From NCBI GenBank assembly GCA_963824705.1, contig CAWGQE010000003.1, forward strand, positions 1,302,001 through 1,366,000: 64,000 bases of DNA. Reading direction: 5' to 3'. This document shows positions 39,641 to 51,657 of the stretch, piece after piece (within the stretch, counting starts at the first letter, position 1; each line of letters opens with the position of its first letter). The position numbers and the translations under genes were made by a program. This DNA is from VRUE01 sp963824705. GTDB taxonomy: Bacteria; Actinomycetota; Thermoleophilia; Solirubrobacterales; 70-9. A model generated the notes under the pieces. It was not told where the DNA came from. It did no database searches and was given only the letters and a program-made list of their open reading frames with translations.

Positions 39641-40939
39641 CTACGCGGGGATCTCTGCAGAGACGCGTTCGATCTGGGCGCCGAGGCCGCGCAGGCGCTC
39701 GTCGATCGACTCGTAGCCGCGGTCGATCTGGCGGATGTTGCCGATCTCCGAGGTGCCCTCCGCGGCCAAGGCGGCGATGAGCATCGCCATCCCGGCCCTG
39801 ATGTCGGGGCTCTCGACCCGCTCGCCATGAAGCCGGCTCGGACCGCTGACGATCGCCCTGTGGGGATCGCAAAGCGTGATCCGAGCGCCCATCGCGACCA
39901 GCTTGTCGACGAAGAAGAGGCGGTTCTCGAACATCTTCTCGAAGATCAGGATCTCGCCGTCGGCCTGGGTGGCGAGGGCCAACGCGATCGAGGTCAGGTC
40001 GGCGGGGAACGCCGGCCAGGGACCGTCCTCGATCTTTGGGATCGCGTCGCCGATGTCGGCTTTGATCCGCAGCCGCTGCTCGGGCGGCACGATCACGTCT
40101 TCGCCTTCGATCGTGGACTCCAGCCCAAGGCGGCGGAACTGGCGCCGCACCATGACCAGGTCGGCCGGGGCGACTTCGCGGATCCGCAGTTCGCCCCCGG
40201 TCGCCGCGGCGAGCGCCATGAAGCTGCCGACCTCGATGTGGTCGGGGGAGATCGTGTGCTCGGCGCCGCCGAGGCGGTCGCGGCCGTGAACCGTCATCAC
40301 GTTGGAGCCGATTCCCGTCACCTCGGCGCCCATCGCGCTCAGCAGGTGGGCGAGGTCTTGGACGTGGGGCTCTGAGGCAGCGTTGGAGATCGTCGTCGGG
40401 CCCGGCGTCAGCGCCGCCGCCATCAGCGCGTTCTCCGTGCCCATCACCGATGGCTCGTCCATAAAGATCGCGCAGGGGCGAAGCCCCCCCGCCGGCGCCT
40501 TCAGCTCGATCCAGCGATCGCCGTCGACCTCGGCGCCGAGGTCCGAGAAGGCGTCGAGATGCGCGTCGAGCCGGCGGCGGCCGATGAAGTCGCCACCGGG
40601 CGGCGGCATGCGCGCTTCGCCGAAGCGCGCCAGCAGCGGCCCGGCAAGCAGGAAAGAGGCGCGAATCTTGTTCGAGAGCTCCTCGTCGACGGCGACATCG
40701 GAGATCGACCCGGCACGCAGTCTCAGGCTGTTGTCGGCGACCCAGGAGGCCTCGACCCCGAGGCGTTCGAGCAGCGCGATCTGCGCTTCGGTGTCGCGAA
40801 TCCGCGGCACCCGGTGCAGGAGCAGCTCCTCCTCGGTGAGCAGGCAGGCGGCGAGGATCGGCAGAGCCGCGTTCTTGTTGCCGGCGGCTGTCAGCTCGCC
40901 CGAGAGCGGCGCCCCTCCGTCGATGACGAACTTCTCCAT
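39641..40939 (-). CDS. murA: UDP-N-acetylglucosamine 1-carboxyvinyltransferase with Asp at the fosfomycin site
   Basis: 432 residues. First committed step of peptidoglycan synthesis, PEP plus UDP-GlcNAc. Fold markers: KFVIDGGAPLSGELTAAGNKNAALPILAA at the start (with the Lys-Asn pair) and FIEKMFENRLFFVDKLVAMGA near the end. The active-site loop reads MPPPGGDFIGRRRLDAH with Asp at residue 117, where most bacteria have the Cys that fosfomycin alkylates; mycobacteria also carry Asp at this site. Intrinsic fosfomycin resistance at target level is therefore expected. Followed at 36 nt by hisZ on the same strand. Confidence 0.94.
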   Translation of the reverse strand: MEKFVIDGGAPLSGELTAAGNKNAALPILAACLLTEEELLLHRVPRIRDTEAQIALLERLGVEASWVADNSLRLRAGSISDVAVDEELSNKIRASFLLAGPLLARFGEARMPPPGGDFIGRRRLDAHLDAFSDLGAEVDGDRWIELKAPAGGLRPCAIFMDEPSVMGTENALMAAALTPGPTTISNAASEPHVQDLAHLLSAMGAEVTGIGSNVMTVHGRDRLGGAEHTISPDHIEVGSFMALAAATGGELRIREVAPADLVMVRRQFRRLGLESTIEGEDVIVPPEQRLRIKADIGDAIPKIEDGPWPAFPADLTSIALALATQADGEILIFEKMFENRLFFVDKLVAMGARITLCDPHRAIVSGPSRLHGERVESPDIRAGMAMLIAALAAEGTSEIGNIRQIDRGYESIDERLRGLGAQIERVSAEIPA

Positions 40940-40962
40940 GGTCCGGCTAGGGTACCTGCGTA

Positions 40963-41973
40963 ATGGGACGGGGCTGGAAGATCCTGATCGCGGTCGTGGC
41001 CGTGCTGATCGTGCTGATCGGAGTCAATACTCTGGTCATCGACGGGGAAACGAAGTCGGCCGAAGTCACCGAACCCGGCGGCCGCATCGTCAGCCTGCCC
41101 GGCGGCGATATGGAGGTCGTCGAAAAAGGCCCGCGCGATGGCAGCCCGATCGTGCTGATCCACTGCTTCACCTGCGCGATCAACTGGTGGGACGGGGTGA
41201 TTCCCCGCCTCGATCGAGACCATCGAGTGATCGCGATCGATCTGCTCGGGCACGGCGGCTCGGAAAAGCCCTCGTCCGGCTACTCGATCGAAAACCAGGC
41301 GAGCCTGGTCGCAGGCGTTCTCGGGAGGCTGGGCGTGCGCGATGCCGAGGTCGTCGGTCACTCTCTGGGCGGCCCGGTCGCGATCGCCCTGGCGGAACAG
41401 TCCCCCCAATTGGTCAACCGGCTGATGACGATCGACAGCATTCCCGACGACAGCTACGGGGACGTCGGCTTCATCGGCGAACTGCCTTTCAAGCCGGTGA
41501 TCGGGCAGACCTTATGGCGGATCAAGCCCGACTTCTCGATCCGCAACGGCCTCGAGGTCGCCTTCGCCCCCGGTTTCAAGGTTCCGGATGCATTCGTCGA
41601 GGATGTGAAGCAGATGACCTACAGCTCCTACACCGGGTCCCACGAAGCCTTTGACGACTACACCGGCGAAGAGGCGCTTCCACAGCGCGCCGCGGCGACC
41701 GGCAAGCCGGTCCTGGCGATCATGGGGGCCGAGGAGCAGATAGCCAAGGATCCCGTGGAAGCGCTGGCGGCGTACCAGGCCGCTGGTGCCGAGACCAAGC
41801 TGATCCAGGGCGCGGGCCACTCGCCCGAAGTCGAGAAACCGGCGCAGACGGCCGCTCTTATTCTCGCCTTCGATGCGACCGCCGCAACTAAAAAGCCTGC
41901 AAAACGAGTAAAGGCGAGCCATGCCGTGCAAAGGCCCGTGCAAAATCAGCAAGCCGTCCGGAAGCGTCCGTAG
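40963..41973 (+). CDS. Membrane-anchored alpha/beta hydrolase
   Basis: 336 residues. One N-terminal hydrophobic helix (about 5-24) anchors or exports it. The hydrolase fold has the oxyanion region IVLIHCFTCAINWWDGVIPRL, IAIDLLGHGGSEKP and the nucleophile elbow VVGHSLGGPVAIAL (Ser), with a late His in QGAGHSPEVEKPAQTAALI and an Asp in the preceding part. The last 30 residues are Lys/Ala/Gln rich (TKKPAKRVKASHAVQRPVQ) and probably disordered. Substrate unknown. It faces murA across a 23-nt divergent gap, too short for two full promoters. Confidence 0.85.
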   Translation: MGRGWKILIAVVAVLIVLIGVNTLVIDGETKSAEVTEPGGRIVSLPGGDMEVVEKGPRDGSPIVLIHCFTCAINWWDGVIPRLDRDHRVIAIDLLGHGGSEKPSSGYSIENQASLVAGVLGRLGVRDAEVVGHSLGGPVAIALAEQSPQLVNRLMTIDSIPDDSYGDVGFIGELPFKPVIGQTLWRIKPDFSIRNGLEVAFAPGFKVPDAFVEDVKQMTYSSYTGSHEAFDDYTGEEALPQRAAATGKPVLAIMGAEEQIAKDPVEALAAYQAAGAETKLIQGAGHSPEVEKPAQTAALILAFDATAATKKPAKRVKASHAVQRPVQNQQAVRKRP

Positions 41974-41983
41974 AGTCGAACCT

Positions 41984-42196
41984 ATGTTCGATACGAAAAT
42001 CAAACCGCAACGGAGCCTCGGTGGCCAGCTGGCCAACGCGGTGGACCTGACGATCGACTTCGCAACCCTGGGCGAGTACGGCCTCGAGCCCGTTGACCCC
42101 CCGGCGCAGCCCTGCGAGGGGCGCCGGCGCAGTGCCAGTCGGCGCAGCACGGGTGCGTGGAGTTCGGCGATCGATCGCTTCGCCGCACACTCTTAG
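41984..42196 (+). CDS. Small protein of unknown function
   Basis: 70 residues from ATG 41984 (an in-frame ATG at 41921 lies within the hydrolase gene). It starts MFDTKIKPQRSLGGQLANAVD, then LTIDFATLGEYGLEPVDPP, and ends in an Arg/Ser-rich stretch. I do not recognise a family. The first 45 residues look like a real folded or conserved segment, with amphipathic pattern and low bias; the last 25 could be low-complexity. It lies between the hydrolase gene and the rRNA terminator hairpin. Confidence 0.5.
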   Translation: MFDTKIKPQRSLGGQLANAVDLTIDFATLGEYGLEPVDPPAQPCEGRRRSASRRSTGAWSSAIDRFAAHS

Positions 42197-42204
42197 AACG
42201 ACAA

Positions 42205-42226
42205 AGGGCCGCCCGAAGGCGGCCCT
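42205..42226 (-). terminator. Terminator of the rRNA operon
   Basis: Perfect 9-bp hairpin AGGGCCGCC-TTCG-GGCGGCCCT read on the minus strand, followed by TTTGTCGTTCT. It lies 13 nt past the end of 5S. The stable TTCG tetraloop and U-rich tail are classic for intrinsic termination. On the plus strand it also follows the small ORF 9 nt after its stop. Confidence 0.88.
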
Positions 42227-42239
42227 GAATCAGAAGAAC

Positions 42240-42355
42240 CGGCGGCGACCTACTCTCCCAGGGGGTTGCCCCCCAAGTACCATCGGCGCAGAGTGGCTTA
42301 ACTGCTCTGTTCGGAATGGGAAGAGGTGTTTCCCACTCGCTATGCGCCACCGGAA
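42240..42355 (-). rRNA. rrf: 5S ribosomal RNA
   Basis: About 116 nt on the minus strand. It begins CCGGTGGCGCATAGCG, contains the conserved loop C region CCCATTCCGAACAGAGCAGT and ends GGGAGAGTAGGTCGCCGCC. Ends estimated to within a few bases. Downstream of 23S after about 60 nt. Confidence 0.95.
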
Positions 42356-42415
42356 TTTTGCGGAACCGCCCCCGGTGGAGCTTGAAAACTGCACAAGGCC
42401 ATAGGTAAAGAAATA

Positions 42416-45417
<3,002 letters not shown>

Positions 45418-45633
45418 ACGGTGAGCAACCCGTGCGCCTAAGCGTACGGGTTGATTAAATTACCCAGAACCTGCCTTGCGACAGGCTCTTATTATTGGCC
45501 TTGTACAGTTTTCAAGGTCCACCGAGGCACACGCAGCGGAGTGCTTCCGCTGGCGGTCTCTCAAAACTGAGCAGCGTTCCCAGTGACACACAGTCACTGG
45601 GGAGCCCGGTCGACGTTCTAGAGAAACTCCCTA
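45418..45633 (-). other. 16S-23S spacer without tRNA, carrying two processing-stem arms
   Basis: No cloverleaf is present. The arm 45555-45576 (GGTCTCTCAAAACTGAGCAG plus two bases on the plus strand) pairs with the 16S leader at 47330-47351 in 20 of 22 positions, bracketing 16S. The arm 45497-45520 pairs with 42377-42400 in the 23S-5S spacer, 22 of 24, bracketing 23S. These are expected RNase III-type processing stems. A short hairpin AACCCGT..ACGGGTT and another CCCAGTGA..TCACTGGG are also here. Confidence 0.85.
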
Positions 45634-47180
<1,547 letters not shown>

Positions 47181-47418
47181 GGTACTTCTTAACGGAGTTG
47201 TCATGCCCATTGATCGCCGGGTACACATACGTGGCGACCGACATGACGGTAAATCAGACCACTCGGTGCGCTGGCGCGCCGAGTGGATCGGGCTCAAACA
47301 TCCCACGGACACGAATGTCCGCGGGTGCACGCTGCTCAGTTTTCAAAGACCGCTGCGCCTCTGCGGCGGGACTCGCCGTCTTTTGCGCATGGGACGGCAC
47401 AGGGCCAATCCCAGAAGG
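47181..47418 (-). other. rRNA operon leader
   Basis: Transcribed 5' leader between the promoter and 16S. It holds the left arm of the 16S processing stem (47330-47351; read on the minus strand GGTCTTTGAAAACTGAGCAG plus two bases). Inner hairpins occur, for example CCACTCGG..CCGAGTGG around 47258-47285. The TTTGAAAACTG box is also repeated in the spacers. No ORF in this stretch looks real. Confidence 0.75.
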
Positions 47419-47425
47419 ACGCGGG

Positions 47426-47454
47426 AGTATAGCGCCGCGGCGGCGCTTTGCCTA
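47426..47454 (-). promoter_or_regulatory. Probable rRNA operon promoter
   Basis: On the minus strand TAGGCA (47449-47454) and TATACT (47426-47431) are spaced by exactly 17 bp, matching -35 and -10 consensus in four and five of six positions. GC-rich discriminator CCCGCG follows the -10, as in stringently controlled rRNA promoters. It starts 7 nt after the tyrS stop codon. Confidence 0.65.
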
Positions 47455-47460
47455 GAGGGG

Positions 47461-48621
47461 TCAGGCACTGGCGCGCATACGGCGGAAACGGCGCTTGCCG
47501 ACCTGCAGGACGCGGCCATCCAGCGCCGCGGGCTGGAGATCGAGGGTCCCGGCGGGAATCGGCTCCCCGTCGAGCTTGACGCCCCCCTGTCCCAACAGGC
47601 GCCGGGCCTCGCTGGAGCTGATCTCGAAGGCCCCGGCCATCAGCAGCGGCAGATGGACCGCTCCGTCCTCTTCGCCCTGGTAGGCGGAGAGGTCGACCTC
47701 CTCGATCTGCTCGGGCGCCTCGTGGCGGACGAAGAGGCGGTCGAAGTGCTCCTCTGCCTCGCGGGCCGCGGCGTCGTCCTGGAAGCGGGCGACGATCCGC
47801 CTCCCCAATTCCCGCTTGGCCTCGTTGGGCGGCCCCGCTGGCACCTCGGCGCCGAGCAGCAGCCGGTAGTACTCGGCCATCGCCTCGTCGGGGATCCGCA
47901 TCAGCTTGCCGAACATCTCCTCCGGCGCCTCGGTGACGCCGACGTAGTTGCCCAGCGACTTGCTCATCTTCTGCGTGCCGTCGGTCCCGACCAGGATCGG
48001 CATCGTCATGATCGATTGCGGCTTCTGGTCGTAGGCGCCCTGGATGTCGCGGCCGAAGAGCAGGTTGAACTTCTGGTCGGTCCCCCCCAGCTCGATGTCT
48101 GCTTCGACCGCCACCGAGTCGTAGCCCTGCAGCAGCGGATAGAGCAGCTCGAGGGCGGCGATCGGCGAGCTCGCCGCCAGCCGCTTCTGGAAGTCGTCGC
48201 GCTCGAGCAGCCTGGCAACCGTCGTCTGGGCGAGCAGGCCGAGCAGCGCCTCGGGCTCCATCCGCAGCCACTCGCTGTTGAAGCGCACCTCGGTCCGCTC
48301 ACGGTCGAGCAGCTTGAACGCCTGCTCCTGGTAGGTGGCGGCGTTTGCCTCGATCTCCTCGGCCGAGGGCAGCGGCCGCTGCGCCGAGCGACCGCTCGGG
48401 TCGCCGACCCTCGCGGTGAAGTCGCCGATGATCAGGACGACCTGGTGCCCCCCGTCTTGGAACTCGCGCAGCTTGTTGAGGACGACGGTGTGGCCGAGGT
48501 GGATGTCGGCGGTCGTCGGGTCGATCCCCAGCTTGACCCGCAGCGGACGCCGCGCCGCGAGCTGCTCGGCGAGCATGCCGTCGGGCAGCACGTCGACCGC
48601 GTTACGCGTCAAGTCCGGCAC
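47461..48621 (-). CDS. tyrS: Tyrosyl-tRNA synthetase
   Basis: 386 residues from GTG 48621 (VPDLTRNAVDVLPDGMLAEQ); an ATG at 48738 in the same frame would run through the pbp start and is less likely. Class I motifs: HIGH as DIHLGH in GIDPTTADIHLGHTVVLNKL, and KMSKS in DGTQKMSKSLGNYVG. The tyrosine pocket DIELGGTDQKFNLLFGRD is present. The C-terminal S4 domain (SSSEARRLLGQGGVKLDGEPI) binds the tRNA. Length and sequence fit the TyrZ-like second type rather than the roughly 420-residue form. Directly upstream of the rRNA promoter. Confidence 0.94.
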   Translation of the reverse strand: MPDLTRNAVDVLPDGMLAEQLAARRPLRVKLGIDPTTADIHLGHTVVLNKLREFQDGGHQVVLIIGDFTARVGDPSGRSAQRPLPSAEEIEANAATYQEQAFKLLDRERTEVRFNSEWLRMEPEALLGLLAQTTVARLLERDDFQKRLAASSPIAALELLYPLLQGYDSVAVEADIELGGTDQKFNLLFGRDIQGAYDQKPQSIMTMPILVGTDGTQKMSKSLGNYVGVTEAPEEMFGKLMRIPDEAMAEYYRLLLGAEVPAGPPNEAKRELGRRIVARFQDDAAAREAEEHFDRLFVRHEAPEQIEEVDLSAYQGEEDGAVHLPLLMAGAFEISSSEARRLLGQGGVKLDGEPIPAGTLDLQPAALDGRVLQVGKRRFRRMRASA

Positions 48622-48683
48622 GGGCGCAATGCTAGACTGCCGCCTCTGCTCGGCGGGTAGCGCCTGCCGGGCCTTACACCTCG

Positions 48684-50924
48684 ATGGCGGTCCTTGGAAC
48701 AAAGCCCCGCCGGGCCGGCGGCTCGGTTCCGCCGCCACCCCCGGCGTCTTCGACGAAGCCCGCGCGGCCGCGGCTGAAAAAGCTGCGCATCCTCTTCGTC
48801 CTCCTGGGTCTCGGTGTCCTCGCCGTCGTCTCGATGGTCTTCGGCATGATGACCGCGGTTTCGCAGGACCTGCCGGCGATCTACAACTTCGCCCAGTACA
48901 AGGCGGCGAAGAACAGCGAGGTCTTCGACGCCTCCGGCGAGCCGATCGGCACGTTGACCAGCAACCAGAACAAGATCCTGCTCACCTCGGGCCAGATCTC
49001 CCCCAATATGAAGAACGCGGTGGTCTCGATCGAGGATTCGCGCTTCTACGAACACAGCGGCGTCGACTTCCAGGGCATCGCCCGAGCCCTGGTCAGGGAT
49101 GTGCTCAGCCAGAGCGCCGCGCAGGGCGCCTCGACGATCACCGAGCAGTTCGTCAAGAACGCGCTCGAAGCCGAAGGCAGCCGCACGGTTCTGGAGAAGT
49201 TTCGCGAGGCGGCGCTCGCCTACCGGCTCGAGCGCCATTGGAGCAAGGACAAAATCCTCACCGAGTACCTCAACACGATCTACTTCGGCGAGGGCGCCTA
49301 TGGGATCGAGGCGGCCGCCCGCACCTACTTCGGCAAGGCGCACCCTGGCTGCGGCACGCAGGCAGAGCCCTGTGCATCCGTGCTCGAGCCCTGGGAGGCG
49401 GCGACGCTGGCCGGGATCATCGCCTCGCCCTCGGCCTATGACCCGAAGATCTACCCCGAAAACACGCTGGCCCGGCGCAACATCGTGCTCGAAAAGATGT
49501 ACGAACAGGGCTACATAACCCAAACTCAGCTCGACGAAGGAACGAAGCAGGCCCTTCCTGCCCCCAGCGACATCCAGCCCCCTCGACTTGACTCCAGGGC
49601 CCCCTACTTCACCTCTTGGCTGCGCCAGCAGCTGGTCGAACGCTACGGCGCCGCCAAGACCTTCTTCGGCGGGCTGAAAGTGAAGACGACGCTCGACCTC
49701 AAACTCCAGCAAGCCGCCGAAGAAGCGGTCAACTCCTATCTCGGCTACCTGCCCCCCACCGCGTCGGTGGTCGTGCTCGACAACAAGAACGCCGGCGTCA
49801 AGGCGATGGTCGGCGGCCCCAACTTCCAGACCAAGCCGTTCAACCTGGCGACGCTCGGCCACCGCCAGCCGGGATCCTCGATCAAGCCCTTCACGCTGAT
49901 CACCGCCCTGGAAGAGGGGATCTCGCCGGAAACGGTCTACGAGTCGGCGCCGCAGGAATTCCACTTCGGCAAGAACGACCAGGAAACCTTCGTCGTTCAC
50001 AACGACGAGGACTCCTACCTGGGCGAATGCAGCATCATCTGCGCGACGACCTACTCGGACAACTCGATCTACGCCCAGCTTGCGCTGGAAGGCCTCAAGG
50101 GCAAGACGATCGAGGATCGCACCCGCTCGATCGCGCAGACGATTCATAAAATGGGCTACCGCGAACCGATCTCGACCAACCCGGCGATGGTGCTCGGCGG
50201 GCTGAAGGAAGGCGTCACTCCGCTCGGCTGGACCTACGCGTACTCGACGCTGGCCAACAACGGCGATCGGGTCAGTGGCACCCTCGCCCCCGAGCCCGGC
50301 GACAGCCCGGTTGCCTACACCCAGGTCGAGGACCAGGATGGCCACACGATCAAGGGCGGCGACAACGACTCGCGCCACAAACAGGTGCTCAGCGAAAGCA
50401 CCGCCGAAGAGGCCAAGAGCATTCTCGAAACGGTAGTCACCAGCGGCACCGGCACGCACGCGAACATCGGTGCGCCCGGCCAGTGGGGCAAGACCGGCAC
50501 GACCGAGGAAAATGGCGACGCCTGGTTCTGCGGCGCGACCGAAGAAGTCACCGCCTGCGTCTGGGTCGGCTACGCCGACACGGTCACCCCGATGACCACC
50601 CTCTACAACGGCGGCCCGGTGATGGGCGGCACGTTCCCGGCCGAGATCTGGGCCAGCGTTGTCTCCGCTTGGGAAAGCATCAAAGCCGAACGGGCCGCGG
50701 AAAGCGCAAGCGAGAAAGCGGCCAAGTCGAAGGGCTCGGACGGCGGATCCGGTGGTGAAGAAGAAAGCTACGTGCCCACTGAATCCTCGACTGAATCGGC
50801 GCCCTCCGAAGAAGAAGCGGCGCCAGCGCCCGAAGCGGCACCGGAAGGGGAAGCTGCTCCTGAAGCGGCGCCGGAAGCCGCCCCTGAATCCGGTGGCGCC
50901 GGTGGCGGGATCACCGCTGGCTGA
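48684..50924 (+). CDS. Class A penicillin-binding protein (transglycosylase/transpeptidase)
   Basis: 746 residues. Cytosolic Pro-rich and basic N-terminus, one membrane helix (about 36-60), glycosyltransferase domain with EDSRFYEHSGVDFQGI and GASTITEQFVKN, RLERHWSKDKILTEYLNTIYFGEGAYGIEAAA, then the transpeptidase with the SxxK motif in RQPGSSIKPFTL, the SxN-like TYSDNSIYAQL and the KTG motif in WGKTGTTEENGDAW. It builds and cross-links peptidoglycan. The last 90 residues are a Ser/Glu/Ala/Pro-rich acidic tail repeating EAAPE units, outside the cell. It diverges from tyrS across a 62-nt gap. A family A element starts two bases after the stop. Confidence 0.94.
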   Translation: MAVLGTKPRRAGGSVPPPPPASSTKPARPRLKKLRILFVLLGLGVLAVVSMVFGMMTAVSQDLPAIYNFAQYKAAKNSEVFDASGEPIGTLTSNQNKILLTSGQISPNMKNAVVSIEDSRFYEHSGVDFQGIARALVRDVLSQSAAQGASTITEQFVKNALEAEGSRTVLEKFREAALAYRLERHWSKDKILTEYLNTIYFGEGAYGIEAAARTYFGKAHPGCGTQAEPCASVLEPWEAATLAGIIASPSAYDPKIYPENTLARRNIVLEKMYEQGYITQTQLDEGTKQALPAPSDIQPPRLDSRAPYFTSWLRQQLVERYGAAKTFFGGLKVKTTLDLKLQQAAEEAVNSYLGYLPPTASVVVLDNKNAGVKAMVGGPNFQTKPFNLATLGHRQPGSSIKPFTLITALEEGISPETVYESAPQEFHFGKNDQETFVVHNDEDSYLGECSIICATTYSDNSIYAQLALEGLKGKTIEDRTRSIAQTIHKMGYREPISTNPAMVLGGLKEGVTPLGWTYAYSTLANNGDRVSGTLAPEPGDSPVAYTQVEDQDGHTIKGGDNDSRHKQVLSESTAEEAKSILETVVTSGTGTHANIGAPGQWGKTGTTEENGDAWFCGATEEVTACVWVGYADTVTPMTTLYNGGPVMGGTFPAEIWASVVSAWESIKAERAAESASEKAAKSKGSDGGSGGEEESYVPTESSTESAPSEEEAAPAPEAAPEGEAAPEAAPEAAPESGGAGGGITAG

Positions 50925-50926
50925 AC

Positions 50927-51041
50927 AGGCCCATCCGGGTAGGGCTTCCACTTAACTTTTTCGGTGGATCCAAAATGAGCTGACGCCCGGTCGCCCTCAG
51001 CGAAAAAGTACAAGACGTTCCAGCCCTACCCGGATGGGCCT
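50927..51041 (-). repeat. Family A palindromic element, copy 4 (reverse orientation)
   Basis: Arms AGGCCCATCCGGGTAGGGCT (50927-50946) and 51022-51041 are exactly complementary over 20 bp. Read on the minus strand the core is GGAACGTCTTGTACTTTTT, then CGGGCGTCAGC, then AAAAAGTTAAGTGGA, as in the other copies. It lies between the convergent stops of the PBP gene (50924) and mpg, whose TAG overlaps the element's last two bases. Confidence 0.87.
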
Positions 51042-51657
51042 AGTCGGGACGTGGTCGAGACACGAAGGGGCTGCCTCTGAGGCTGAAGCGCCAGGGGCGC
51101 TCGACCGCTTTGGTGATACCGATGCGTGGGCTGGTGGTCACCTCTCCGCTCCAGCTGGGCTCGGGTGGGAGCAGCAGGAACGGGTCCTCGCTGAGGTCGG
51201 TGTTGTTGGCGTCGAGGCCGACGCTCAATGCCTCGGTGAGCTTGCCGGGGCCGGAGCAGAGGTCGGTGTCGGGGCGCTTGCCGCGCCGCTTGCGCATTGC
51301 ATCGAGGTCTGCCGTCGGCTGGAGGGCGCGGATCAGCACCGCTGCGGCCTCGTCCTCGGGTTCGCAGACGAAGTTGAGCAGGCTGTGGATGCCGTAGGAG
51401 AGATAGACGTAGGCGCGCCCGGGCGGGCCGAAGAGGACCTCGGTTCGCTTGGTCAGGCCGACGTAGGCATGGCAGGCCGGGTCGTCGCGCTCGTAGCTCT
51501 CGGTCTCGACGATCGTCCCGCCGCAGCCCGCGTAGAAGAGGCGGCAGCCGATCAGGTCGCGCGCGACGGTGTGCACCGAGCGGGCGAAGAAGTCAGCCCC
51601 CAACGGCTCTGCGAGCCGTTGGGCCCGGCTTCCAAACCCTGGGGGCTGCCGCTTCAC
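51040..51657 (-). CDS. 3-methyladenine DNA glycosylase (AAG/MPG family)
   Basis: 205 residues. Removes alkylated purines from DNA. Family blocks: FFARSVHTVARDLIGCRLFY, GGTIVETESYERDDPACHAYVGLTKRTEVLFGPPGRAYVYLSYGIHSLLNFVC, with the catalytic Glu in ETESY, and LCSGPGKLTEALSVG. ATG 51657 overlaps the argH stop as ATGA, which supports this start. The first 18 residues (KRQPPGFGSRAQRLAEP) are not family sequence and are encoded by an inverted repeat. Last gene of the leu/arg run. Confidence 0.92.
   Translation of the reverse strand: MKRQPPGFGSRAQRLAEPLGADFFARSVHTVARDLIGCRLFYAGCGGTIVETESYERDDPACHAYVGLTKRTEVLFGPPGRAYVYLSYGIHSLLNFVCEPEDEAAAVLIRALQPTADLDAMRKRRGKRPDTDLCSGPGKLTEALSVGLDANNTDLSEDPFLLLPPEPSWSGEVTTSPRIGITKAVERPWRFSLRGSPFVSRPRPD
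51594..51648. repeat. Overlapping inverted repeats at the argH-mpg junction
   Basis: CAGCCCCCA (51594-51602) pairs with TGGGGGCTG (51640-51648). A second hairpin CCCAACGGCT-CTGCG-AGCCGTTGGG (51599-51623) shares bases 51599-51602 with the first, so both cannot form in full at once. The repeat encodes the atypical N-terminus of Mpg. It may be a junction palindrome like those elsewhere in the window, or an attenuator. Confidence 0.6.

Noticed and set aside
45418..45633. tRNA-Ile or tRNA-Ala in the 16S-23S spacer
   Set aside because: No cloverleaf or TTCGA-type T-loop is present; the hairpins found are processing stems.
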